A program made the position numbers and the translations under genes. The notes beneath the pieces were generated by a model. It was not told where the DNA came from and did not search any database. It saw only the letters and a program-made list of their open reading frames with translations. From an uncultured Bacteroidota bacterium (GTDB taxonomy: Bacteria; Bacteroidota; Bacteroidia; Chitinophagales; Chitinophagaceae): DNA of 64,000 bases. The DNA lies in NCBI GenBank assembly GCA_903906365.1, contig CAIVKC010000044.1:47187-111186 (forward strand). Direction: 5' to 3'. This document shows positions 17,635 to 25,452 of this stretch, in pieces; the first letter of the stretch is position 1, and each line of letters opens with the position of its first letter.

Positions 17635-18222
17635 TTAATCGTTATATAATTCCCGGATTTCATGGCTATAAAATTTTTCCATCTTTTCCTTCAGCCTGTG
17701 CCTGGCCCGGTGCAGTTTTACCTTCACATTGCCCGGTTCAAGCCCCAGGATACGGGCCATTTCTTCCAGCGACTGCTCCGCCTTGTAAAACAGGGTTATG
17801 ATCTGGGCATCATCTGGACTAAGCATCCCTATGGCCTCATTGACCATGCGCTGCCTTGATTTGTGCTCCACGGCATTGGCTTTGAAGGAAGATTCCTGGT
17901 TCTCCACCTGGAGGTAGGTCTTCTCATTATCCAGTGACAGGGTGTCCATTTTTTTCTTTCTCAAAAAAGTAATGCAGCTGGTTCGCACAATGGTGTAGAG
18001 CCAGGTACTGAACTTGGATTCTCCCCGAAAATCAGCCAGGGACCGGTAGGCCTTCACAAAAATATCCTGGGAAACCTCCTCGGCATCCTCACGGCTGTCG
18101 ATCATTCGCAGGACCAGCGTGAATACGTAGTTCTGGTACCGCTCCACCAAATGGGCATACAGGGTCTGTTCTCCGGCAAGAACCCTCCTAATTATTTCAT
18201 TATCAGTCAATCCTGTTTGCAT
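17635..18222 (-). CDS. ECF-type RNA polymerase sigma factor
   Basis: Sigma-70 family protein of 195 aa with the two-domain ECF layout. Region 2 spans about residues 25-92 (YQNYVFTLVLRMIDSREDAEEVSQDIFVKAYRSL shape, with the DAEEVSQDIF core and FSTWLYTIVRT). Region 4 spans about 130-180 (LSPDDAQIITLFY and the helix-turn-helix LEEMARILGLEPGNVKVKLHRAR). It directs core RNA polymerase to alternative promoters in response to an unknown signal. The membrane protein gene 73 bases downstream on the same strand is the likely anti-sigma partner. The divergent DUF6249-like gene at 18573 may belong to the same regulon. Confidence 0.93.
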   Translation of the reverse strand: MQTGLTDNEIIRRVLAGEQTLYAHLVERYQNYVFTLVLRMIDSREDAEEVSQDIFVKAYRSLADFRGESKFSTWLYTIVRTSCITFLRKKKMDTLSLDNEKTYLQVENQESSFKANAVEHKSRQRMVNEAIGMLSPDDAQIITLFYKAEQSLEEMARILGLEPGNVKVKLHRARHRLKEKMEKFYSHEIRELYND

Positions 18223-18572
18223 GCCGACTATTAGACTACATTCCTGCGTGCAGGGTTACAGCAGGAAGGGGGGAAAAACATGGTTTATATAGAGAAGGGC
18301 TGGCAATCATCCAGCCTTTTTGGTTTAAGTTACGTTTTTCTGCCTGATCCTTCAAAAAGCCCGCCTTACGGGGGCAACCCCTATCAGGGGGTGTTTTTTC
18401 AAAAAAGGGGAATATATTGTAACCTCACTGCCCGGGATGGGGTCATACATGGCAGTAAGGGCGCCCAAAAGTACTTTTGAAAAAAATGTCCCGGATTGTA
18501 ACCTGAAACAACAATTGTCAGTCTGATACAGAAATTAGCAAACAAATTTTTTAAAAAATAAACTGAATTATT
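18223..18572. other. Divergent intergenic region of sigma operon and DUF6249-like gene
   Basis: A 350-base region with no gene recognised. It contains GC-rich hairpins between 18359 and 18393 bordered by an A-run on the left and a T-run on the right (18394-18399), so terminator-like signals appear on both strands although no gene ends here. No TAnnTTTG element was found. Confidence 0.4.
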
Positions 18573-18953
18573 ATGCGTAACGAAGAAATCTTAATTCCCC
18601 TGGTCATGTTTGCCGGCGGCTTTGCCATGGTGTTTGGTATAGTGTACCTCAAAACACGCCAGAATCTGGCCATGATAGAAAAGGGCATGAACCCAAAACT
18701 GGTGGAAAGAAGGCCAACGCCTTACAGGAACCTGAAATGGGGGCTTTTGCTGGTGGGCGCTGGGATCGGGCTATTTCTGGCCTACCTGCTGGATAATTTT
18801 GTCTTTAACAAGATCAATCATACCGGTTTTGATTCCGACAACAATGTGGCCATTTATTTTGCCCTCATTGCAATCGGTGGCGGCCTCGGACTCATCTCCT
18901 CCTACAGGATTGAAAAAAAGGAATTACTGGACCGCTATCCTGACCAGCCCTAA
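18573..18953 (+). CDS. Small integral membrane protein, DUF6249-like
   Basis: Protein of 126 aa with three hydrophobic segments, near residues 6-26 (ILIPLVMFAGGFAMVFGIVY), 52-70 (WGLLLVGAGIGLFLAYLL) and 90-108 (VAIYFALIAIGGGLGLISS). Between the first two lies a short basic loop, NLAMIEKGMNPKLVERRPTP. This layout matches the DUF6249 family, which in Bacteroidota is often next to ECF sigma factor genes, as here (divergent at 17635-18222). The function is unknown. It is probably an inner-membrane protein under control of that sigma factor, by inference from position only. Confidence 0.7.
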   Translation: MRNEEILIPLVMFAGGFAMVFGIVYLKTRQNLAMIEKGMNPKLVERRPTPYRNLKWGLLLVGAGIGLFLAYLLDNFVFNKINHTGFDSDNNVAIYFALIAIGGGLGLISSYRIEKKELLDRYPDQP

Positions 18954-18981
18954 AAAAAGGCCCGGCTCGGTCAGCCAAGGT

Positions 18982-19012
18982 AAAAAGGCATCCTGCTCAA
19001 GGATGCCTTTTT
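18982..19012. terminator. Bidirectional intrinsic terminator
   Basis: 12-bp stem AAAAAGGCATCC (18982-18993) / GGATGCCTTTTT (19001-19012) with loop TGCTCAA. It serves the convergent genes at 18573-18953 and 19052-20638. Confidence 0.9.
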
Positions 19013-19051
19013 ACTGTGGACCATGGCTGGCGGCACAATAACAGAAATGGC

Positions 19052-20638
19052 TTATTTTCCAATGAGTTCCATGGCTTTTTTGACCACCGGGTCATTGATA
19101 TTGACAATTTCAAAATATCCTTCCAGCCGCCATATCTGACGGGCCAGCAATGCCTTGGTACGCTGGATCAACTGGTTTTTATCCTGGTCGGGAATGTTTT
19201 TCAGGTTGATGCTGTCGCGGGAAGCATAATCGACCAGGTTTTTCCAAAGCCTGTCCTCGTCATGAAAACCGGCATTGAATTCGGCTGGTGTCCGAAAACG
19301 CTGGAAGGATGGCCGGTTCTGGATATAATAGGTATAAATGAACCGGGTAAGTGTATTGCTGATGTATAATTCGGTCATGCTCTTGCTGAGTCTGCTGGTG
19401 TCGAATGCCATGAACACGTCGGGCGTAATGCCGCCCCCTCCATATACTAGGTGCCCCCCCTTGGTCTTATATGCCTTCCCGTTGTGGGTGCCGGAAGTAT
19501 CGCCATGCAATACCTCCCCGTCATGGAACCTCTTCATGACTTCGTCGTTGTATGCCTGGTGATCATCCTTATTATAGGGCTTCTGAATACTTCTGCCCAG
19601 CGGGGTATAATACCTGGCTACTGTGAGTCGGAGTGCACTGCCGTCGCTGAGCTGGTACTGTTCCTGTACCAGGCCTTTGCCAAAAGTCCTTCTTCCGATG
19701 ATGATTGCCCGGTCCCAGTCCTGTAAAGCCCCCGTCAGGATTTCACTGGCAGAGGCCGTTCCTTCATCCACCAGTACGGCCAGGGCTCCTTTTTCAAAAA
19801 GCCCGTCAATGCGGCAGCGGTATTCGACTTTGGGGGAGTTGTTTCCCTGGGTATATACAATGAGTTTATCTTCATCCAGGAAATCATCGGCTACCTTAAC
19901 GGCTTCCTGCAAGACACCACCGCCATTGCCACGCAGGTCAAGGATCATTTTCTTCAGGCCGAGGGGTTGAAGCCGCATTACGGCCTGGGCAAATTCCGCA
20001 TGGGTTAACTCCGAAAACCGGTTGATACGAATGTAACCGGTGACAGGGTCAATCATGTAGGCGGCGTCCACCGAAGGGGATGGGATGGTTCCGCGCATAA
20101 TCGTTACCTGTTTTGGCAGGCCTTCATGCAGCACGGTTACCCGTATTTCAGAGGCTCCGGGCCCCCGCAGCAGCCTTTTGATCCGGTCTCCGCTGATGCC
20201 ATTGCCCGCTACCAGGGAATCATTGACCTGCAGGAATTTGTCTCCAACCTGCAGTCCGGCCTTTTCGCTGGGACCGCCGGCCAGGACATTTACCACATTG
20301 ACCGTATCATCAAAAATCTGGAATTCCACCCCGATGCCTTCAAAATTACCCTGAAGGTCCTCATTGACGTCACCGAGTTCCATGGCGGGAATAAAAACCG
20401 AATGCGGGTCCAGGTGGGCAAGCAGTCCCTGAATTGCGTTGATGCCCAGGGTATCTGCGCTCACGGGATCCACGTATTTCTGGTTGACCAGGTCAATGAC
20501 TTCCTGGACGGGAGCCTGTTTACGGATTTTAAAAAATCCTTTCTGGCCAATATTTCCATGCAACCTGTAACCAATCAGCATTCCCAAAACAACCATAATG
20601 GAAAAAAGCAATGGGATCCAAACCTGTAGTTTTTTCAT
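19052..20638 (-). CDS. ctp: C-terminal processing peptidase, S41 family
   Basis: Serine protease of the tail-specific/CtpA family (528 aa), anchored by an N-terminal hydrophobic segment (residues 5-23) and facing the periplasm. A PDZ domain spans about 95-180 (GIGVEFQIFDDTVNVVNV...GLQVGDKFLQVND). The S41 core includes ILDLRGNGGG (233-241). The catalytic dyad is S296 in GTASASE and K321 in RTFGKG, with the 25-residue spacing seen in the family. The extra C-terminal 110 residues are typical of Bacteroidota members. The start at 20638 is preferred to 20668 because it begins directly with the KK-plus-hydrophobic membrane anchor. Confidence 0.94.
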   Translation of the reverse strand: MKKLQVWIPLLFSIMVVLGMLIGYRLHGNIGQKGFFKIRKQAPVQEVIDLVNQKYVDPVSADTLGINAIQGLLAHLDPHSVFIPAMELGDVNEDLQGNFEGIGVEFQIFDDTVNVVNVLAGGPSEKAGLQVGDKFLQVNDSLVAGNGISGDRIKRLLRGPGASEIRVTVLHEGLPKQVTIMRGTIPSPSVDAAYMIDPVTGYIRINRFSELTHAEFAQAVMRLQPLGLKKMILDLRGNGGGVLQEAVKVADDFLDEDKLIVYTQGNNSPKVEYRCRIDGLFEKGALAVLVDEGTASASEILTGALQDWDRAIIIGRRTFGKGLVQEQYQLSDGSALRLTVARYYTPLGRSIQKPYNKDDHQAYNDEVMKRFHDGEVLHGDTSGTHNGKAYKTKGGHLVYGGGGITPDVFMAFDTSRLSKSMTELYISNTLTRFIYTYYIQNRPSFQRFRTPAEFNAGFHDEDRLWKNLVDYASRDSINLKNIPDQDKNQLIQRTKALLARQIWRLEGYFEIVNINDPVVKKAMELIGK

Positions 20639-20781
20639 TAATTGTCCTTTTTCTTCAATTAATTGCACAAATTAAGCAAATGCTTTGAACGGTTTATAAA
20701 GAGATTTATGGGTTAACTCTCACCGGTGAATTTTAACTTCGTGTAAATGACCGGATCCTCCACCAAGGAAAAAAAACGATT

Positions 20782-21627
20782 ATGAATATATTACTGGCAG
20801 ACAGCGGTTCTACAAAATGTGAGTGGTGTTTGTTGAAAAACGGCCGAAAAAAATTTATCTATACCCAGGGTATCAGTCCCTATTTCCTGAACACCGTACA
20901 GATCCAAAAACTGCTCGAACAGGAACTGCTGCCCCTGCTGCCCCGGCAAACCGTCCTGGACGAAATTCATTTTTACGGAACCGGCTGTAACAACCCGATC
21001 AGTAAAAGGACCGTGCAAAAGGCCCTCAAAAAGGTCTTCCCCGCCGCCTCCGTTCATATAGACCACGACCTGATGGGGGCGGCCCTGGCACTGTGCGGGG
21101 AATCCCGCGGGATTGCCTGCATCCTGGGAACGGGAAGCAACTCCTGCTATTTTAACGGCAAAAGAATCGTATCAAACAGCCCGGGACTGGGCTATATCCT
21201 GGGGGACGAGGGAAGTGGCGCCTACCTGGGAAAAAAAGTGCTCCAGTATTATCTCTATCATACCTTCGATGAGGAGCTGCGTTACAAATTTGACGCGGCC
21301 TATACCACCAACCGGGTGGAGATTCTGGAAAATATCTATAAAAAGCCGCTTCCCAACAGGTACCTGGCCTCCTTCACCATGTTTCTTGCCGAAAACCGGG
21401 GCCATTATATGATCGAGAATATCCTGGAAGACGGCCTCAATGATTTTTTCTTCACACATCTATGCAAATACCGGGAGAGTTGGAAATACCCGATCCATTT
21501 TACCGGCGCAGTGGCTTTTGGATTTGCAGATGTGATCCGGGAACTGATGGGCACCTACGAATTTGAACTCGGAAAAATACTGAAAAGGCCCATGGACGGA
21601 CTGATTCATCACCATGGGCGTCGGTAG
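20782..21627 (+). CDS. BadF/BadG-type amino-sugar kinase, MurK/NagK-like
   Basis: ASKHA-fold kinase of 281 aa in the BadF/BadG/BcrA family, which includes N-acetylglucosamine and N-acetylmuramic acid kinases. Motifs are the N-terminal phosphate loop DSGSTKCEW (7-15), ILGTGSNSC at about 114-122 and the adenosine-side GDEGSGAYLG at about 139-148. The gene is followed after 39 bases by murQ. This pairing indicates phosphorylation of MurNAc (and possibly GlcNAc) to the 6-phosphate during peptidoglycan recycling in the cytosol. Which sugar is preferred cannot be told from sequence. Confidence 0.88.
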   Translation: MNILLADSGSTKCEWCLLKNGRKKFIYTQGISPYFLNTVQIQKLLEQELLPLLPRQTVLDEIHFYGTGCNNPISKRTVQKALKKVFPAASVHIDHDLMGAALALCGESRGIACILGTGSNSCYFNGKRIVSNSPGLGYILGDEGSGAYLGKKVLQYYLYHTFDEELRYKFDAAYTTNRVEILENIYKKPLPNRYLASFTMFLAENRGHYMIENILEDGLNDFFFTHLCKYRESWKYPIHFTGAVAFGFADVIRELMGTYEFELGKILKRPMDGLIHHHGRR

Positions 21628-21666
21628 GGGCCGGCAGTAGCTTAAATAACTCAACCCAGTAACACC

Positions 21667-22488
21667 ATGATGGAATTTGAAAGAATGACGGAAGAACCCG
21701 GGAAATACAGACACCTGGAAAAAATGAGTATTTCCGAAATACTTAACAACATCAATCAGGAGGATAAAACCGTCCCCCTGGCCGTAGAGAAGGCCATCCC
21801 CCAGATCGAAAAACTGGTGGCAGCCGTCACCGATAAAATGCTGGCGGGAGGCCGGCTTTTTTATGTGGGTGCCGGCACCAGTGGGCGCTTGGGCATATTG
21901 GATGCCAGTGAAATTCCACCCACCTATGGCATGCCCTTCGGCCTGGTCATTGGACTGATTGCGGGCGGAGAGCAGGCCATTCAGAAACCCATTGAAAATG
22001 CAGAAGATAACAAAACCCAAGGATGGCTTGACCTGGCCCAGCACCAGGTAAATGAAAAGGACCTGGTGATTGGCATTGCGGCCAGTGGCGCCACCCCCTA
22101 TGTAATCGGGGCCATGGAAGAAAGCCGGAAAAGAGGCATCACTACCGGTTGCATCACCTGCAATCCGGGCTCTCCCATATCTGCCATTGCCGATTTCCCC
22201 ATTGAGGTACTGGTGGGCCCCGAATTTGTGACCGGCAGTACCAGGATGAAAAGCGGTACTGCCCAGAAGCTGGTGCTGAATATGATCAGCACCACCGTTA
22301 TGATTCAGATCGGCCGGGTAGAGGACAATAGAATGGTCAATATGCAACTGACCAACGCCAAACTGGTGGATCGTGGCACACATATGCTCATGGAAAAAAC
22401 GGGTATTTCCGATTACCAGCAGGCAAGAGCCCTTTTATTAAAATACGGAAGCGTAAAAAAAGCCAGCGATGCGGCAGCAGCAGGCTGA
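21667..22488 (+). CDS. murQ: N-acetylmuramic acid 6-phosphate etherase
   Basis: Lyase of the SIS-domain family (273 aa) that removes the lactyl ether from MurNAc 6-phosphate, giving GlcNAc 6-phosphate and D-lactate. The family signature is well kept: YVGAGTSGRLGILDASEIPPT, with the catalytic Glu near DASE, the SIS motif GIAASGATPYVIGA, and PEFVTGSTRMKSGTAQK. It acts in the cytosol. Together with the upstream kinase it forms a two-gene peptidoglycan recycling unit. Two ATG codons (21667 and 21670) are possible starts. Confidence 0.96.
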   Translation: MMEFERMTEEPGKYRHLEKMSISEILNNINQEDKTVPLAVEKAIPQIEKLVAAVTDKMLAGGRLFYVGAGTSGRLGILDASEIPPTYGMPFGLVIGLIAGGEQAIQKPIENAEDNKTQGWLDLAQHQVNEKDLVIGIAASGATPYVIGAMEESRKRGITTGCITCNPGSPISAIADFPIEVLVGPEFVTGSTRMKSGTAQKLVLNMISTTVMIQIGRVEDNRMVNMQLTNAKLVDRGTHMLMEKTGISDYQQARALLLKYGSVKKASDAAAAG

Positions 22489-22565
22489 ATTTTATTTGGA
22501 AATCCTTTTTAGTTCACTGTATATTGCCGGGGAGAACTTATTGTTTTCCTGGAATTACACGGAGT

Positions 22566-23129
22566 ATGCACGATATTGAACCCTTTTATAACTGGCGGCA
22601 TTTGTATGTGAGCGAAGAGGATGAACGGTCTCCTTTTTACGGCAGGAGTTATTCTGAATTTGAGTTTTCACTGACCATCTATAATTATTATATCCATCCC
22701 CAGTGGGATGATTTCGGATCAAAGACCCTTTACCTGAAAATACTACTGGCGGACTACGAGGAGCGCTATGTGGTTATGGAACTGATCGGAGAGTGGAATG
22801 ACGCTATTGAAAATGATATCATGTTCCTCAAGCGGGAGGTCATTGATAAGTTTTTTGAAAACGGCATCACCAAATTCATCCTGATATCTGAAAATGTCCT
22901 CAATTTTCACAGCGGGGACAAGGATTATTACCAGGAGTGGTTCGAGGAAGTCACCGATGAGCAGGGATGGATCGCCTGTCTGAATATGCCTGAGCAGACC
23001 CAATACGATTTCCGGAGGGCCAAATTAAATCGTTATGTGGAGCTGGTTGGCCTGGATAACTGGAGAATCTACAAACCCTTCCACCTGTTTCAAAAGATTG
23101 ACGGTGAGATTTTAAAACGCCTGGAATAG
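22566..23129 (+). CDS. Uncharacterised acidic/aromatic protein
   Basis: Protein of 187 aa not matched to a named family. It is rich in Tyr, Trp, Asp and Glu, without signal peptide or membrane segment, so it is probably cytosolic. The start at 22566 (MHDIEPFYNWRHLY) is chosen over 22524 because the upstream 14 codons look non-coding. The central part alternates beta-like segments (SKTLYLKILLADYEERYVVMELI) with a helical stretch. Coding evidence is the long uninterrupted frame and consistent composition. It sits alone between murQ and the aromatic leader region with no functional hint from neighbours. Confidence 0.7.
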   Translation: MHDIEPFYNWRHLYVSEEDERSPFYGRSYSEFEFSLTIYNYYIHPQWDDFGSKTLYLKILLADYEERYVVMELIGEWNDAIENDIMFLKREVIDKFFENGITKFILISENVLNFHSGDKDYYQEWFEEVTDEQGWIACLNMPEQTQYDFRRAKLNRYVELVGLDNWRIYKPFHLFQKIDGEILKRLE

Positions 23130-23196
23130 GCTTCCACAAAGCATTTAGATTAAAAAAGCGCCCTTTGGTGACTGTAATTTGAGCATAAAAATAAAT

Positions 23197-23226
23197 TTTG
23201 TGTTTCCCAATAAGTTTCTATTTTTG
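23197..23226 (+). promoter_or_regulatory. Promoter of the aromatic amino acid operon
   Basis: TTTG (23197-23200), an 18-base spacer and TATTTTTG (23219-23226) form one of the best -33/-7 matches in the window. Transcription would begin about 5-8 bases further on, giving the leader peptide ATG at 23236 almost no 5' untranslated region. Confidence 0.65.
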
Positions 23227-23235
23227 ATAGAATAT

Positions 23236-23328
23236 ATGATACTCACAAAGGCATACCGTTATTTTTACTTTTATTTTTATTTCTACTTTACCAGTAGGCC
23301 GGGATTGCTTTTGTTAAAAACCAGATAA
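23236..23328 (+). CDS. Tyr/Phe-rich leader peptide of the aromatic operon attenuator
   Basis: A 30-codon frame, ATG at 23236 to TAA at 23326-23328, encodes MILTKAYRYFYFYFYFYF and then a short Thr-Ser-Arg-Pro-Gly, Leu-rich tail. Residues 7-18 contain six Tyr and five Phe, broken only by Arg8; such a run is most unlikely by chance in front of pheA and tyrA. Codons are mixed (TAT/TAC, TTT/TTC). The role proposed by analogy with PheL/TrpL-type leaders is to sense charged tRNA-Tyr and tRNA-Phe. Ribosomes stalled on this run would leave GGCCGGGA (23297-23304, codons 21-23) free to pair with the terminator's left arm. The peptide itself is unlikely to have a function. Confidence 0.8.
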   Translation: MILTKAYRYFYFYFYFYFTSRPGLLLLKTR

Positions 23329-23360
23329 CCACCAAAAAATTAACATAAGGATTCCCGGCC
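23297..23360 (+). promoter_or_regulatory. Antiterminator pairing of the aromatic leader
   Basis: GGCCGGGA (23297-23304, inside the leader peptide gene) is the exact inverse complement of TCCCGGCC (23353-23360), the left arm of the terminator. The same left arm pairs with GCCGGGA (23365-23371) in the terminator, so the two hairpins exclude each other. Complementarity is seen directly; the switching is inferred. Confidence 0.7.
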
Positions 23361-23382
23361 AAAAGCCGGGATTTCTGTTTTT
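23353..23382 (+). terminator. Attenuator terminator upstream of pheA
   Basis: 7-bp GC-rich stem TCCCGGC (23353-23359) / GCCGGGA (23365-23371) with loop CAAAA, followed by the T-rich tail TTTCTGTTTTT. It ends six bases before the pheA start codon at 23388, with no intervening gene end, so it can only act as an attenuator of the downstream operon. Confidence 0.8.
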
Positions 23383-23387
23383 ACAAT

Positions 23388-24224
23388 ATGATGAACAAGA
23401 AAATATCCATACAGGGCTACGAGGGCAGTTTCCACCAGGAAGCAGCCAGGCAGTTTTTTGGCAAGCAGGTGGAGGTCATTCCCTGCGCGACCTTCCGGGA
23501 AGTTATCAGGATTGCGGGAAACAGGAAGGAAAGCGACGGGGGGGTGATGGCCATTGAGAATTCCATTGCCGGGAGTATATTACCCAATTATAACCTGCTG
23601 CAAAAAAGCAACCTGCGGGTGGTCGGGGAGATATATTTGCCCATCAAGCAGCATCTTCTGGTTAACCCCGGCGTCAGGCTGGAAGATATCCGGGAAGTCC
23701 ATTCCCACCCCATGGCCATTCAGCAGTGCCTGGCTTTCCTGGACAAGCATGACTGGAAGTTGGTTGAAACCGAAGATACGGCCCTCAGCGCAAAGCATGT
23801 GCATCAGCACCGAAGCAAATACATCGCGGCCATAGCCAGCAGGCTGGCCTCGGAATTATTCGGACTGCATATGATTGCGCCCAATATACACACCATGAAA
23901 AACAATTATACACGTTTTCTGGTGATACAGCGCGAAGAAACGGCCATGACCGTTGACAATGCCGACAAGGCTTCCGTGAATTTCCATACCGATCACTCCA
24001 GAGGAAGCCTGGCACGCGTGCTTACCCGCATAGCGGAGGGTGGCATAAACCTGAGCAAACTGCAGAGTTTCCCCATACCAGGCAGCGACTGGGAATATTC
24101 ATTCCATGCAGATATGGAATTTGATTCACTGGGCCAGTTTCAGGAGGTAATTGAATCCATCAGGCCGATCACCGCCGGGTTGAAAATTTACGGAATCTAT
24201 AAAAATGGTAAACAGGCGGGCTAG
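23388..24224 (+). CDS. pheA: Prephenate dehydratase
   Basis: Enzyme of 278 aa converting prephenate to phenylpyruvate, the Phe-specific step. The catalytic domain (about 1-180) has IQGYEGSFHQEAA, the GGVMAIENSIAGSI segment and the active-site NNYTRFLVI (Thr-Arg-Phe) motif. An ACT regulatory domain follows (from about 190, ASVNFHTDHSRGSLARVL), including the GINLSKLQSFPI and YSFHADMEF segments expected to bind Phe for feedback inhibition. No chorismate mutase domain is attached; that activity is fused to DAHP synthase downstream. It is the first structural gene behind the Tyr/Phe leader and attenuator. Confidence 0.97.
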   Translation: MMNKKISIQGYEGSFHQEAARQFFGKQVEVIPCATFREVIRIAGNRKESDGGVMAIENSIAGSILPNYNLLQKSNLRVVGEIYLPIKQHLLVNPGVRLEDIREVHSHPMAIQQCLAFLDKHDWKLVETEDTALSAKHVHQHRSKYIAAIASRLASELFGLHMIAPNIHTMKNNYTRFLVIQREETAMTVDNADKASVNFHTDHSRGSLARVLTRIAEGGINLSKLQSFPIPGSDWEYSFHADMEFDSLGQFQEVIESIRPITAGLKIYGIYKNGKQAG

Positions 24225-24273
24225 GCTGCGGGCAGGGCATGGCATTTTTTTACAACGTATTGAACGAAATCAT

Positions 24274-25452
24274 ATGAACACATCCAGGCGACTTGAAGGA
24301 ATCGGCGAATACTATTTTTCCCAAAAACTCCGGGAAATTGAGGAACTCCACCGGCAGGGCAAAGAAATCATTAACCTGGGGATAGGCAGCCCTGATTTAC
24401 CCCCCCATCCCTCGGTCATAGAAGTCTTACAACAGGAAAGTGCCAAACCAGGGGTCCATGCCTACCAGAGTTACAAAGGCTCCCCTGTTTTCAGGAAAGC
24501 GGTCGCAGACTGGTACAGCCGTTGGTACGGGGTCGCATTAAATCCCGACACGGAAATACTCCCCATGATTGGCAGCAAGGAAGGAATTATGCATATTTGT
24601 ATGACCTACCTCAACGAGGGAGACCAAGCCCTTGTTCCCAACCCGGGTTATCCAACCTACAGGAGTGCCGTCAAACTCGCTGGTGGCCTGGCCGTGGACT
24701 ATGACCTGAAAAAGGAAAATACCTGGTTCCCTGATTTTGAGGCGCTTGAAAGGACGGACCTGAGCAAAACTAGGCTGATGTGGATAAATTACCCGCAGAT
24801 GCCAACTGGTCAGCTGCCGGATAAAAACCTGTTCGAAAGACTTATAGCCTTTGGCAGGAAACATCATATTTTGATCTGTCATGATAATCCCTACAGCTTT
24901 ATACTCAATGATAACCCCATGAGCCTGCTGGCCGTCGAAGGGGCCATGGATACGGCCATTGAACTGAATTCCTTAAGCAAGTCACAGAATATGGCCGGAT
25001 GGCGGGTAGGCATGCTGGTGGGGGCCCGTGAAAGGATTGATGAAGTATTGCGATTCAAAAGTAATATGGACAGCGGGATGTTCCTGCCCGTTCAGCTGGC
25101 TGCTGCAAAGGCCCTCAGCCTCCCCAAGGACTGGTATGATGGATTAAATGCCATATATATCCGCAGGCGGGAGCTGGTTTATGAACTGCTTGGCCTGCTT
25201 GGTTGCAGCTTTGACAGGAGCCAGGCCGGCATGTTTGTCTGGGCGCAGATACCACCGGAGGCGGAAAGTGGCTTTGCGCTGAGCGACGAGGTGCTTTACC
25301 GGTCAGGCGTGTTCATTACCCCCGGCGGGATTTTTGGATCGGCCGGAGAGCGCTATGTAAGGGTCAGCCTGTGCAGTACGGAGGAAAAATTTCAAAAAAG
25401 CATTGAAAAAATAAAACAATTCCTGGCCCAAAAATCCCAATCTCATGTTTGA
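24274..25452 (+). CDS. Class I/II aminotransferase, probably for aromatic amino acids
   Basis: PLP aminotransferase (392 aa) of fold type I. PLP lysine K236 lies in SLSKSQNMAGWRVG. Other family motifs are YQSYKGSPVFRKAV, PNPGYPTY, NYPQMPTG at 172-179 and the C-terminal Arg in YVRVSLC. Its position between prephenate dehydratase and prephenate dehydrogenase suggests it transaminates phenylpyruvate and 4-hydroxyphenylpyruvate to Phe and Tyr. The overall sequence also resembles LL-diaminopimelate/aspartate-type aminotransferases. The start at 24274 avoids overlap with pheA. Its 3' end overlaps tyrA by eight bases, indicating translational coupling. Confidence 0.9.
   Translation: MNTSRRLEGIGEYYFSQKLREIEELHRQGKEIINLGIGSPDLPPHPSVIEVLQQESAKPGVHAYQSYKGSPVFRKAVADWYSRWYGVALNPDTEILPMIGSKEGIMHICMTYLNEGDQALVPNPGYPTYRSAVKLAGGLAVDYDLKKENTWFPDFEALERTDLSKTRLMWINYPQMPTGQLPDKNLFERLIAFGRKHHILICHDNPYSFILNDNPMSLLAVEGAMDTAIELNSLSKSQNMAGWRVGMLVGARERIDEVLRFKSNMDSGMFLPVQLAAAKALSLPKDWYDGLNAIYIRRRELVYELLGLLGCSFDRSQAGMFVWAQIPPEAESGFALSDEVLYRSGVFITPGGIFGSAGERYVRVSLCSTEEKFQKSIEKIKQFLAQKSQSHV

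Noticed and set aside
21460..22383. Minus-strand open frame (307 codons) opposite murQ
   Set aside because: murQ carries all family motifs; the antisense frame does not resemble a protein family.
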